DNA from: CAITWF01 sp038231575
GTDB lineage: Bacteria > Verrucomicrobiota > Verrucomicrobiia > Opitutales > Opitutaceae
Assembly: GCA_038231575.1 (NCBI GenBank)
Contig: JBBRLB010000009.1
Location: 1-64,000 of the forward strand
Reading direction: 5' to 3'
DNA: 64,000 bases
The notes beneath the pieces were generated by a model that worked only from the letters and a program-made list of their open reading frames with translations, ran no database searches and was not told the DNA's origin. Both the position numbers and the translations under genes were made by a program. The stretch's first letter is position 1. Each line of letters opens with the position of its first letter. This document shows, one piece after another, positions 25,257 to 34,219 of this stretch.

Positions 25257-27560
25257 ATGAAAATACCTCCCTCCATTCGCGCGCGCCTGCTGTTTGCTCT
25301 GACAGCCAGTTCGCTCTGCCTGACAAGTTCCTCCCTCGCACAGTCCACCGTCACCCCGGCGAAAAAGGAGGACGAGATTCAGCAACTGACTCCGTTTGAA
25401 GTGTCGGCGGCCAAAAGCAAAGGCACCTACGTGCAGGAGGAAGTGGTCTCGGTCACGAAGTTCGCGGTTCCGATCATCAACGTCCCCCAGAACGTCTTCG
25501 TGTTTACGCGCGAGTTCATGGACGATCTGAATTTCGGCCAGATGCGCGCGATGCTCGCCTACAACGCCTCGCTGCAGGGCGGTCTGAATTCCGTCGGCGG
25601 CAGCTACCGTGGTTTCTCCAATCAGGAAAAATTGCGCGATGGCTTCAAGATGTCGGCGTTCTTCGACTATGATCCGGTGCACTTTGAGCGCATCGAGCTA
25701 CTCAAGGGCCCGTCCGCCGTCATGTATGGCCGCACCGAGCCGGGCGGCATCACGAACTACGTGACCAAGACGCCCGTGCCCGGCGCCAACTTCGCCAACT
25801 TCACGATCGGCACCGGCAAGATTTATCACAACACCCGCCGAAACTTTATGGCGGATATCAATCAGTCCCTCCCCGTCACGGGCGGAAACGGCAACCTCGA
25901 TCTCCGTCTGACCGCCGCCTATCGCGAATATCAGGACGGCGTGGACAGCATCACGGAAAACGGCGGCCAGAAGCAGGCCAGCGTGCGCCTCGCCGCCACC
26001 TACTGGCTCACCAAGAACACCCGGCTCTATCTGAGCTATATGCACTACTACCGGCTCTTCGAGTCGCAGTTCGGTCGCTATGCCTCCTTTGCCGTCGGCG
26101 TGCCGCAGGCGACCCCCGGCCTCACCATTCCGTTCTCGATTCTCTACGGTCGCGATCCGTTCGAGGATTACGGCTATGGCCGTAACTTCTACTGGCAGTT
26201 CAATGACACCGAAGCGATCCTTGATCACAAGTTCAGCTCCACTCTTTCGTTTCGCGCCGGTTTCCACATGCACAAGCGCACCAACGAGGATTATCTTCTC
26301 CTCATCGCGCCCACGACCGTCGCCGGCCAGGGCGCCATCGCCCAAACGAATATCAACAAGAACAAGGACGACGTCTATCTCCCGGACTTCCAAGCCCACA
26401 TCGCCTGGAAGCCCGGCGCGGATCAGAACGTCCTCGTCGGCGTCAACCGCAACATCCAGTTCCTCGACCAAAAACAGTGGAACCAGCAGCGCAATCCCGA
26501 CGGCACACCCTTCCGCCGCACCTACATTCCGTCTCAAGGCATTCCTCACGCGCTCCCCGGCGACGTCGCCTACATCGCGACGGCGGTTAATCGCAACCGC
26601 ACTTACTATGACGCCGCGCAGATCAATTACCTCGGCGGTTTCCTCGAGGAGAAACTGCACCTCATGGCCGGCGTCGCCTACAACAAGGTGAAGATCGAGT
26701 TCAAGCCGTCCAGCCTTCGCCCCTCTCCCCCGCCCACCCTCCAGACCACCGACACGAATCCGCAGCTCGGCGTCATCTACAAGGTCACGCCCGAGTGGTC
26801 GGCCTTCATCCTCGGTTCGCAGTCCTCGCAATACACGACGACCCAGGACTCGTTCGGCAAATACTTCGGCCCCATCCTCGGGACCGGCTACGAGGGCGGC
26901 TTCAAGTTTGCCATCGGCCAGGGCCGCTTCAACGGCACGATCACCTACTACAACACCGAGCAGCAGAACAACGTGGTGTTCGACCCTCTGGCCAAGTCGT
27001 TCCTCTATCAGCAAACGGTCACCGCCGGCACGCCCAATCCCGCGCTCCTCGGTGACAACGTCGCGGCGGGCACGACGGCGTCCAAGGGCGTCGAGTTCGA
27101 AATCAACGGCTCCGTCACCCCCGATTGGGGCGTCACGTTCAGCTACGCGCACAACGATCAGATCTTTAAGAAGAATCCCCTCGCTGTGGTTCAAGGCACA
27201 AAGGTCGGCGGCACGGAGCCCAACCGCATGACGATGTATAACCGATTTAATTTCGACCGCATGGGCGCCAAGGGTCTCTACACCGGACTCGGCATTATCT
27301 ATATCGACAAGATCTACGGTGGTTTCTCGCCGGGCTCGAACAATACCAAGACCTATTGGGCCAAAGGCGGCCTCCGCCTCGACGCGATGGTCGGCTACCG
27401 CTTTCAGTGGCTTGGCCGCGGCAACGAAATCAAGTTTCAGGCGATCAATGCGAACGGACCAGAGACGTTCCGCTCCGGCTTCGACCCTGCGCGCAACGCC
27501 CCCTACGCCTACCTTAAGGCCAAGCCCAGTCTAAACTTCGACTACACCATCCGCTTCTAA
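25257..27560 (+). CDS. TonB-dependent outer membrane receptor (short type)
   Basis: The 767-residue protein has a Sec signal (about 1-29, ending SSLAQ). A TonB-box-like LTPFEVS follows near residue 44, then the plug with RGFSNQEKLRDGFKMSAFFDY and LLKGPSAVMYGRTEPGGITNYV. The remainder is a barrel ending in FDYTIRF. It is closely similar in the plug to the receptor at 1668-3995, and both are followed by small-family genes. The ATG at 25257 precedes the signal peptide directly. A DeoR-type operator and the divergent importer operon suggest that outer- and inner-membrane import of the same glycan are regulated together. Confidence 0.94.
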   Translation: MKIPPSIRARLLFALTASSLCLTSSSLAQSTVTPAKKEDEIQQLTPFEVSAAKSKGTYVQEEVVSVTKFAVPIINVPQNVFVFTREFMDDLNFGQMRAMLAYNASLQGGLNSVGGSYRGFSNQEKLRDGFKMSAFFDYDPVHFERIELLKGPSAVMYGRTEPGGITNYVTKTPVPGANFANFTIGTGKIYHNTRRNFMADINQSLPVTGGNGNLDLRLTAAYREYQDGVDSITENGGQKQASVRLAATYWLTKNTRLYLSYMHYYRLFESQFGRYASFAVGVPQATPGLTIPFSILYGRDPFEDYGYGRNFYWQFNDTEAILDHKFSSTLSFRAGFHMHKRTNEDYLLLIAPTTVAGQGAIAQTNINKNKDDVYLPDFQAHIAWKPGADQNVLVGVNRNIQFLDQKQWNQQRNPDGTPFRRTYIPSQGIPHALPGDVAYIATAVNRNRTYYDAAQINYLGGFLEEKLHLMAGVAYNKVKIEFKPSSLRPSPPPTLQTTDTNPQLGVIYKVTPEWSAFILGSQSSQYTTTQDSFGKYFGPILGTGYEGGFKFAIGQGRFNGTITYYNTEQQNNVVFDPLAKSFLYQQTVTAGTPNPALLGDNVAAGTTASKGVEFEINGSVTPDWGVTFSYAHNDQIFKKNPLAVVQGTKVGGTEPNRMTMYNRFNFDRMGAKGLYTGLGIIYIDKIYGGFSPGSNNTKTYWAKGGLRLDAMVGYRFQWLGRGNEIKFQAINANGPETFRSGFDPARNAPYAYLKAKPSLNFDYTIRF

Positions 27561-27608
27561 TCTCCGCCACTCTCGCGTGGGCCCGTTCCGCTCGCGCTTC
27601 GTTTTATC

Positions 27609-27643
27609 GCATCCCAAGGTCTTCCCCTTGGGATGCATTTCTT
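27609..27643 (+). terminator. Strong stem-loop after the receptor gene
   Basis: An exact 11-base inverted repeat, GCATCCCAAGG and CCTTGGGATGC, surrounds a 6-base loop and is followed by ATTTCTT. It lies 48 bases past the receptor stop and 62 bases before the Ig-domain gene. It could be a partial terminator that sets receptor expression apart from the genes behind it. Confidence 0.7.
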
Positions 27644-27705
27644 AGTGGAGCCCACGACGCCACTCCCGCTTCGTGTGCGACTCCGGCCCTTTCTCCACCC
27701 GAGTC

Positions 27706-29496
27706 ATGAAATTTCCCCTGCCCCGCCTTCTTCCGTTCTGCGTCCTGATCCTCGCTGCACCCGCCGCGCGCGCTCAATTCTCCGCCGGCTCGCTCGTCGC
27801 GACCCCGCCCAATACGCAGGCCCAGCCCGTCACGCTCAATCAAGGCCAGAACTACCCGAGCGCCCTTTCCTTCACGATTAACTTCGGCCAGCTCGGCGTC
27901 ACGATCTCGCGCATCGAAATCCGCCCGGGTCTGCCGCCAGGTCTCGACGGCGGCGGCTCGGTGCAGGGCGATGCCTACGTCGTTCTGAACCGCCCCACCG
28001 TCGTCCTTTTCGGCACGCCCACCACGCCCGGCGATTATAAACTCAGCGTGACTGCCACCACCTCGACCGGCCTCGTGTCGACCTCGCAGGTCTCGCCGTG
28101 GGAGGTGTTCATTCGCATCGCCGCCTCCGGCACCGCGCCCACGATCACCACGCAACCCTCGAATCAGACCGTGACCGCCGGCGCCAACGTCACCTTCATC
28201 GCCGCCGCCGACGGCACGCCCACGCCCACTTTTCAGTGGCGCAAGGACGGCACCGCCCTTTCCGGCGCCACCAGCGCCACGCTGGCGCTGACGAACGTCT
28301 CGTCCGCCAGCGCGGGCAACTACACGGTGGTCGCGACGAACTCCGTCGGCTCAGCCACGAGCAACGCCGCCACCCTCACGGTCAACCCGCTCGTCGTCAC
28401 CACCGCCCCCGCGATCACGGCGCACCCTTTAAGCGTGAGCGTAAATGCCGGCGGCACCGTCGCGCTGTCCGCCTCGGCGAGCGGCAATCCCGCGCCCACT
28501 TATCAATGGCGCAAAAATGGCATCGCCCTCACCGGTGCGACCAGCGCGACCCTCGTCCTCTCCTCCGTCTCGGCGGCTGACGCCACCAGTTACACCGTCG
28601 TCGCGACAAACTCCATCGGCAACGCCACGAGCAACGCTGCGACTCTCACGCTTTCCTCGAACGCCGACTTCGGCCGGCTCAGCAACCTCTCCGTCCTCAC
28701 TGACATCACCGCCTCGGTGCCAAGCTTCACGCTCGGCACCGTCGTTGCTGTCGGCTCCGACTCCGCCGCGAGAAAACCGCTCGTCGTCCGCGCCGCCGGC
28801 CCCGCGCTCGGCGTCCTCGGCGTGCCCGGCACGATCGCCGACCCCAAAGTCGATCTCCTGGCCGGTCAGACCGTCGTCGCGACCAACGACAACTGGAACG
28901 GTGCCTCCGACGTCGCCGCCGCGATGGCGAGCGTCGGCGCGTTTCCGTATGCCGCGACCACCTCGAAAGACGCCGCGATTTACGCCCCGACGCTGACACC
29001 GCGCGACTACACCGTGGCCGTCAGCGGTGTCGGCGGCGCGATCGGCACCGTCATCGCCGAAGTTTACGACGCGACTCCGGCGGGCACGTTCACGAGCGCG
29101 ACCCCGCGATTGATCAACGTCTCCGTCCTCAAGCAAGTCAACGCGTCCGGCTTCATCACGCTCGGTTTCACGATCGGAGGCTCGACCGCGAAGACCATCC
29201 TCATCCGCGCCATCGGTCCTGGCCTCACGCAGCTCGGCGTGCCCGGAGTTATGTCCGATCCGCAGCTTACCCTTTTCAATAGCGCCTCGACCGCGATCGC
29301 CGCGAACGATAATTGGGGCGGCGACGCCGCGCTCAGTTCGACCATGACGCGCGTCAACGCCTTCGCGGTCAGCGATACCGCCAGTAAAGACGCGATGCTC
29401 TTGATCACGCTGCCGCCCGGCGGCTACACCGCCCAAGCGAGCGGCGTGGGCAGCTCCAGCGGCCTCGTCATTGTCGAAGCCTACGAAGTGCCGTGA
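27706..29496 (+). CDS. Secreted Ig-domain protein with two C-terminal repeats
   Basis: The 596-residue protein has a signal peptide (about 1-23), a putative-Ig/cadherin-like part, and two I-set Ig-like domains (about 143-230 and 234-318). Both Ig domains carry QWRKxG and the tyrosine corner (NYTVVATNSVGS, SYTVVATNSIGN). Two homologous C-terminal repeats (about 321-455 and 458-596) follow, each with the pattern VxRAxGPxL...LGVPG...NDNW. The ATG at 27706 begins the signal peptide; an earlier in-frame codon at 27673 is unlikely. It is probably surface-exposed. Its place behind the receptor suggests a glycan-capture or surface-tethering role, filling the space SusD occupies in Bacteroidetes; this is speculation. 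Confidence 0.85.
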   Translation: MKFPLPRLLPFCVLILAAPAARAQFSAGSLVATPPNTQAQPVTLNQGQNYPSALSFTINFGQLGVTISRIEIRPGLPPGLDGGGSVQGDAYVVLNRPTVVLFGTPTTPGDYKLSVTATTSTGLVSTSQVSPWEVFIRIAASGTAPTITTQPSNQTVTAGANVTFIAAADGTPTPTFQWRKDGTALSGATSATLALTNVSSASAGNYTVVATNSVGSATSNAATLTVNPLVVTTAPAITAHPLSVSVNAGGTVALSASASGNPAPTYQWRKNGIALTGATSATLVLSSVSAADATSYTVVATNSIGNATSNAATLTLSSNADFGRLSNLSVLTDITASVPSFTLGTVVAVGSDSAARKPLVVRAAGPALGVLGVPGTIADPKVDLLAGQTVVATNDNWNGASDVAAAMASVGAFPYAATTSKDAAIYAPTLTPRDYTVAVSGVGGAIGTVIAEVYDATPAGTFTSATPRLINVSVLKQVNASGFITLGFTIGGSTAKTILIRAIGPGLTQLGVPGVMSDPQLTLFNSASTAIAANDNWGGDAALSSTMTRVNAFAVSDTASKDAMLLITLPPGGYTAQASGVGSSSGLVIVEAYEVP

Positions 29497-29567
29497 GCCG
29501 CACGGCCTCGGCCGCACGCCGGTGAATTCATTTCGCGCCGGCTTCCCGTCGGCCCATTTCTCTTTTC

Positions 29568-30236
29568 ATGCCCAGCCAATTCACGCTCATCGATCACCTG
29601 ACGCGCTTCTGTCCTGCCGCGGCCGACCAGCCGCCCGCGTGGGGCGCACCTTCGCCACCGAAGCCGGAGACTTGGCCGCACTCCTTTCCTGATGAGCCGA
29701 TCAACTGGCTAAGCGACGGTTTCAAAATTGTCTGGATCGATCCGCGCGAGCCCTACTGGCACCCGCGCATGGAGGCCGCGCGGCCGCCCGATCTGCCCGA
29801 CAGTTGGGTGCGCCCTGTCGACTACCGCGACGGCACGATTCACTACCGCATCGAGGTGTTCGAGAAGCCCAACGAAACCCAGGTCACGACCCTCCTCGCG
29901 CGCCTCACGAGCGACGTCCACCACGGCACGCACAACGTCTGGCTCGGCCACGGCGTGTGCGTGTTCAAGACGAAGGGCACGCACTATTTCTCGCAACCTG
30001 TCTATTCGCATCGCCCGTTCACGCGCGACTCCAAGTTCAACTGGGATCACCCCATCTACGAACTCCAGCTCGTCGTCTCCGATCTCCGCGGGGCCTGCGT
30101 CCATCGCAGCGTCGAGCAGGCGCACAACGCCTACGACGGCTCGCCCAATCTCGGGCTCTATCTCCCGTTGAAAGTCCGCTACACCGCACTCGTCACTGCG
30201 CCCGGCGCAAAACTCTCTCCGCCCGCGTGGTGGTAA
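29568..30236 (+). CDS. Small paralogous family protein, copy 4
   Basis: The 222-residue protein has no signal peptide. It opens with MPSQFTLIDHLTRF and has an insertion of about 20 residues rich in Pro near 18-40 compared with its relatives. The remaining blocks are conserved: PVDYRDGTIHYRIEVFEKP, SDVHHGTHNVWLG, GTHYFSQPV, FNWDHPIYELQLVV and SPNLGLYLPLKVRY, with PPAWW at the end. It is followed 23 bases later by copy 5. Function unknown; the same family follows the other short-type receptor at the left end of the window. Confidence 0.8.
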   Translation: MPSQFTLIDHLTRFCPAAADQPPAWGAPSPPKPETWPHSFPDEPINWLSDGFKIVWIDPREPYWHPRMEAARPPDLPDSWVRPVDYRDGTIHYRIEVFEKPNETQVTTLLARLTSDVHHGTHNVWLGHGVCVFKTKGTHYFSQPVYSHRPFTRDSKFNWDHPIYELQLVVSDLRGACVHRSVEQAHNAYDGSPNLGLYLPLKVRYTALVTAPGAKLSPPAWW

Positions 30237-30259
30237 GCCCATCGTTCCGCCCCTCTCCC

Positions 30260-30871
30260 ATGCCCGACTCCCAATTTCTCCTCGCCGACCACCGCGTCCG
30301 CTACACGGCCAACGACAACGATCCTACGAGCGACATCCACGCGCTCACGCCGACCGATGGCTTTGAGGTCGTCTACGTGCCCGAGGGCGAGCGCCGCTGG
30401 CAGCCGCGCATGAAAAAATATCCCTCCTGGCCCGCGAGCTGGCTCGCGCCCGTCAACTACCGTGACGGCACGCTCCACTATCGCCTCGAGGTCCTCGAGA
30501 AACCGGACGACCAGACCATCACCCAGGTCATCAGCCGGCTCACCACCGACACCTACGAGGGCACGCACAACATCTGGCTCGGCTTCGGTGCGTGCGCCTT
30601 CCGCACGAAGGGCGTGCATCACTTCGCCCAACCCGTCCTGGCCCACCGTCCGATGATCCCCCAAGTGAAATTCAATTGGGATCACCCCATCCACGCGTTC
30701 CAACTCGTCGTCGTGGACGGCCGCGGTGTGCCGGTTCATCGCCGCCTCGAGCAGGGCAAGAATCCCTTCCAAGGCTCGCCCGACCTCTCGCTCTACCTGC
30801 CGCTCGACCTCCGCTATAGCGCGATCGTCAGCGCACCCGGTGCGAAGTTCGCCCCGCCCGCGTGGTGGTGA
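30260..30871 (+). CDS. Small paralogous family protein, copy 5
   Basis: The 203-residue protein starts at ATG 30260 (MPDSQFLLADHRVRY); the frame is open to 29804, but that part is antisense-like noise inside copy 4. Conserved blocks are PVNYRDGTLHYRLEVLEKP, TDTYEGTHNIWLG, GVHHFAQPV, FNWDHPIHAFQLVVVD and SPDLSLYLPLDLRY, ending PPAWW. The His before GTHN is replaced by Glu. There is no signal peptide. It lies between copy 4 and an NAD-dependent epimerase gene. Function unknown. Confidence 0.8.
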   Translation: MPDSQFLLADHRVRYTANDNDPTSDIHALTPTDGFEVVYVPEGERRWQPRMKKYPSWPASWLAPVNYRDGTLHYRLEVLEKPDDQTITQVISRLTTDTYEGTHNIWLGFGACAFRTKGVHHFAQPVLAHRPMIPQVKFNWDHPIHAFQLVVVDGRGVPVHRRLEQGKNPFQGSPDLSLYLPLDLRYSAIVSAPGAKFAPPAWW

Positions 30872-30916
30872 TCCCATTTCCCGTCCTCATCTTTAATCGA
30901 GAATCCAAAATCGACC

Positions 30917-31933
30917 ATGTCCAAAGTTCTCCTCATTGGCGGCACTGGCCTCATCTCTACTCCGATGACGCGCCAGCTCCTCGCGCGCGGCCACGTCGTC
31001 ACTCACCTCAACCGCGGCAAAAAATCTGCGACGCCTGCGGGCGTCTCGCAAATCGTCGCCGACCGCCAGCAGTTCCCGGCGTTCGAGGCGACCATCGCCG
31101 CCAGCGGCGCGTGGGATTGCGTCATCGACATGTGCTGCTTCGAACCCGCCGAAGCCGAGAGCTGCGTGCGCGCGTTCCAAGGCCGCACCAAGCAGTTCAT
31201 CTTTTGCAGCACCGTGGATGTTTATGCCCGCCCCACGAAAAAATTTCCCATCACCGAAGATGAGCCGCTCGGCGGCGTGAGCGTTTACGGAAAGAAAAAA
31301 GTGGTCTGCGAACAGACGATGATGGCCGCCCACACCCGCGGCGATTTCGCCGTCACCGTCATCCGGCCCGTCCATACCTACCAGGACGGCGGCGGCATCC
31401 ACAACGCCACGCTCAACAATGCCGCCGTCCTTGGCCGCTTCCAGCGCGGCCTGCCCGTCATCATGCAGGGCGACGGCCAGAGCCTCTGGTGTGCCGTTCA
31501 CGCCGAAGATTGCGCCGCCGCGTTCGTCGGTGCTGTTGGCAACGCGAAAGCCTTCGGCCGCGCCTACCACACTGGCGGCGCGCTCATGACTTGGGCGACC
31601 AAACATCGCACTGTGTGCGAAGTCTTCGGCTGGCCCGCGCCGACGTTCGTGCACATTCCGACTGATCTGCTCTTTGCCGCATGGCCGGAGCGCGGCCGCA
31701 TCTCGGCCGAAAATTTTTCCTTCAACAACGTCTTCGACAACACCGCCGCCGAGCGCGACCTCGGCTACCGCTATACGATCACGTGGCGCGAAGGCTGCGC
31801 CCGCATGAAGCCCGTCTTCCTCTCCACGCCCGGAAAAATCGCTGACCCCGCCACCGATCCGATGTATGACCGCGTGCTCGCCGCCTGGGCGAAACTCTCA
31901 GCGCAAATGACCGCCGAACTCGCCACGAAATAA
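30917..31933 (+). CDS. NAD-dependent epimerase/dehydratase (extended SDR)
   Basis: The 338-residue protein has the Rossmann start VLLIGGTGLIS, the catalytic region CSTVDVYARP followed by VYGKKKVVCE (Tyr and Lys), and RPVHTYQDGGG. It resembles sugar epimerases of the extended SDR type, with the C-terminal substrate region reduced. It follows the small-family genes after 45 bases in the same direction, so it is probably in one operon. It could act on a free sugar, sugar acid or nucleotide sugar; the sequence does not decide. Confidence 0.85.
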   Translation: MSKVLLIGGTGLISTPMTRQLLARGHVVTHLNRGKKSATPAGVSQIVADRQQFPAFEATIAASGAWDCVIDMCCFEPAEAESCVRAFQGRTKQFIFCSTVDVYARPTKKFPITEDEPLGGVSVYGKKKVVCEQTMMAAHTRGDFAVTVIRPVHTYQDGGGIHNATLNNAAVLGRFQRGLPVIMQGDGQSLWCAVHAEDCAAAFVGAVGNAKAFGRAYHTGGALMTWATKHRTVCEVFGWPAPTFVHIPTDLLFAAWPERGRISAENFSFNNVFDNTAAERDLGYRYTITWREGCARMKPVFLSTPGKIADPATDPMYDRVLAAWAKLSAQMTAELATK

Positions 31934-31962
31934 TCTCCCTTTCTCTCCCGCTCCCCTTCTCC

Positions 31963-33390
31963 GTGTCCCTTCCTTCTCCCCGCCTTCTGACCGCCGGCCC
32001 CGTCCGTCTCACCCTGGCGAACGGCGAGCTTCGCTACCTCTACGTCGGCGCGCGCGAAATCATCCGCCGCGTCTATTTCTGCGTGCGCTTCCACGACAAG
32101 TGGGACACCGCGCCCAACGAGATCACCCGCTGCGACGTCACCGAGCGCGACGGCGGCTTCACCGTCGAACTCGCCGCGCGCTGCGTGATCGGCCCCGTCA
32201 ACTACGGCTGGACCGCCCGCCTCACCGGCACTGCCGACGGCACCATCGCCTTCTCCGTGCGCGGCGCCGCTCTCGGCGAATGCACCCAGATCCGCCGCTG
32301 CGGCATCCAACTTCTCCTCGGCGCCGATGCCGTGATTGGCCAGCCTTTCACGATGACGCGCCCCGACGGCACCGCGCAACGCGCCGAACTCCAGGTGCGC
32401 CTCGATCCCGAGGTGCTGCCCATGCAGTTCCGCACGCTCCGCTACACCACGCGCGAAGGCCTCGGCGTCTCGGCCGAATTTACCGGCACGAACTTCGGCT
32501 ACGAGGATCAGCGGAATTTCAACGACAGCTCGTTCAAGTTTTTCTCCGCCAACGCCCACTCCTACCCGACCCTCGCGCTCGGCGCTGCCGCCGAGAGCAG
32601 CGTCACGCTTTCCCTCACCCATCTTCCCACTGCGCTTCCGGCGCCACCGGCGCTCTCCGCGCGCATCGGCGCCATCACCGGCGGCGCGCGCCTTCCGCGC
32701 CTCGTCGAAGCCGGCGCGGGCACGCCCAATTCGCTCTTCATGGCGCTCAATAAAAATCGCGCCACCCAATGGGACAACAAGCTCCACACGTGGGGTTTCA
32801 CGCCCGCCGTCAATCTCTACGACGACGACACGTTCATGGAAAACACCGCCGCCGTGCTCGACCAGCTCCGCACCGCGCGCGTGTTCACCAATCCCCACGG
32901 CCTCGACGTCGGCTGCCGCCTCGACCCCGTGCATTTCGAGTCGCTGCACCCGCGCCCCGCGCGCGACGCCCGCAACGCCACTGCGTTTGCCGCTGCGTGG
33001 CTCACCGCCTTCGTAAAATACGCCACGATGGGCGGCGCGCTCGAAGTCGCGTTCCGTCTCGGCCCAGGCCCCGTCGACGCCGTGCGCGCCGCGCTTGCGG
33101 CCCATGGTGGCAAACTCATCCGCCCGATCGCCGTCACCGCGCCCGGACATCCGCCCGTCGAAGCCTTCGGGGTCGTCGAGCCCGACCTTTCCACGAGACT
33201 CTGGTTTGCCAACACCACCGCGCACCCGGTTTCTCTGCCCGTGGAAAACGTCGCGCACCGCCCGCACACGGTTCGCCGCGTCTCCGATACGCATCGCTGG
33301 GAAAACACCGAGTCGCTTTCGCCCACCGCCCACGGCACGCTCAACCTCTTGCTCGCTCCCTTCGAAGTCTGCGTGCTCTGCCCCATGTAA
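31963..33390 (+). CDS. Shortened D-apionate lactonase-like protein
   Basis: The 475-residue protein (GTG start, 29 bases behind the epimerase gene) is a paralogue of the 580-residue protein at 39640-41382. It has the same beta-sandwich N-domain (RRVYF, then YEDQRNFNDSSFKFFS near residue 184) and a matching C-terminal beta domain. Between them only the second half of the TIM barrel aligns: TPAVNLYDDDTFMEN, RVFTNPHGLDVGCRLDP and AAWLTAFVKYATMGGAL. About 120 residues forming the first half are missing, including the segment that holds the ELNR motif in the long version. It may have another activity or none. The reading frame is intact and conserved, which argues against simple decay. Confidence 0.65.
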   Translation: MSLPSPRLLTAGPVRLTLANGELRYLYVGAREIIRRVYFCVRFHDKWDTAPNEITRCDVTERDGGFTVELAARCVIGPVNYGWTARLTGTADGTIAFSVRGAALGECTQIRRCGIQLLLGADAVIGQPFTMTRPDGTAQRAELQVRLDPEVLPMQFRTLRYTTREGLGVSAEFTGTNFGYEDQRNFNDSSFKFFSANAHSYPTLALGAAAESSVTLSLTHLPTALPAPPALSARIGAITGGARLPRLVEAGAGTPNSLFMALNKNRATQWDNKLHTWGFTPAVNLYDDDTFMENTAAVLDQLRTARVFTNPHGLDVGCRLDPVHFESLHPRPARDARNATAFAAAWLTAFVKYATMGGALEVAFRLGPGPVDAVRAALAAHGGKLIRPIAVTAPGHPPVEAFGVVEPDLSTRLWFANTTAHPVSLPVENVAHRPHTVRRVSDTHRWENTESLSPTAHGTLNLLLAPFEVCVLCPM

Positions 33391-33391
33391 G

Positions 33392-34219
33392 ATGATCATC
33401 GACGCGCACACCCACGTCTTCACCGACTGGCCCGGCAGCCCGCTGGCCGCGCAGGGTTCGCCCGCGCGACTGCAACAAGCGATGGACGAGTGCGGTGTCG
33501 TGCGCGCGCTCGTCGTCTCACTCATTTTCAAGGGCGGCGACTCCAACGCGCTTTCGATTCAAGCCGAGCACGAGCAGTCTGCTCGTTTCCTCGCGTTGCC
33601 TCAGCTCGATAGCACCGGCACACCGACCTATCATACTGCCGGTGCTGCCGATCGGCTTGCCGCACTGCACGAATTGCACGGCGGCATCCGGGGCTTCACC
33701 CACTATTGCCGCGACTACGACTGGTTCGAGTCCGCCGAGGGCCTGAAACTTTTTGCCAAAGCCGCCGAGCTGAAACACGTCGTCAGCCTCGCCGTGTTCG
33801 CCGCCGGCCTGGCGCCGCTCGCCAAACTCGCGCTGCGCTTTCCGTCGCTCACGTTTCTCGTGCATCACCTCGGCCGCCTGCAGGAGAAAACGGAAACCGC
33901 GCCCAATCTTCCCGCGCTTCGCGCCGCCGCGGGCGCGCCGAATATCTGGTTCAAGCTTTCCGGTTTTCATCATCTCGCCGCCGATCCGAAAGCCTACCCG
34001 CACGCCGCGCTCCAACCACTCGTGCGCGCGCTCTACGATGCGGTCGGCCCGCGCCGGCTCGTGTGGGGCAGCGACTCGCCCGTCGTTGAGCAATACATGA
34101 CTTACCGGCAATCGCTCGATCTTTTCCGCGCGCACACGCCTTACATTTCCGCGGAGGAAAAAAATCTCATCCTCGGCGGCAACCTTTCCCGTCTCTTCTC
34201 ATGGCCGACTGCAAGATAA
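33392..34219 (+). CDS. Amidohydrolase family protein (lactonase/decarboxylase type)
   Basis: The 275-residue TIM-barrel metal hydrolase starts with the HxH metal motif MIIDAHTHVF. VHHLGRLQ (metal His region) and VWGSDSPV (metal Asp) follow. It resembles the amidohydrolase-2 group, which includes sugar lactonases and decarboxylases. The ATG at 33392 lies 1 base past the previous stop, and the gene overlaps the AKR gene by 19 bases, so tight coupling is likely. A sugar lactone substrate would suit the neighbouring lactonase-like genes, but this is inferred. Confidence 0.85.
   Translation: MIIDAHTHVFTDWPGSPLAAQGSPARLQQAMDECGVVRALVVSLIFKGGDSNALSIQAEHEQSARFLALPQLDSTGTPTYHTAGAADRLAALHELHGGIRGFTHYCRDYDWFESAEGLKLFAKAAELKHVVSLAVFAAGLAPLAKLALRFPSLTFLVHHLGRLQEKTETAPNLPALRAAAGAPNIWFKLSGFHHLAADPKAYPHAALQPLVRALYDAVGPRRLVWGSDSPVVEQYMTYRQSLDLFRAHTPYISAEEKNLILGGNLSRLFSWPTAR

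Noticed and set aside
25698..27194. Minus-strand frame of 498 codons
   Set aside because: It is antisense to the receptor gene 25257-27560 and has no recognisable domain.
31771..33546. Minus-strand frame of 591 codons
   Set aside because: It is antisense to the epimerase and lactonase-like genes, which show clear family motifs on the plus strand.
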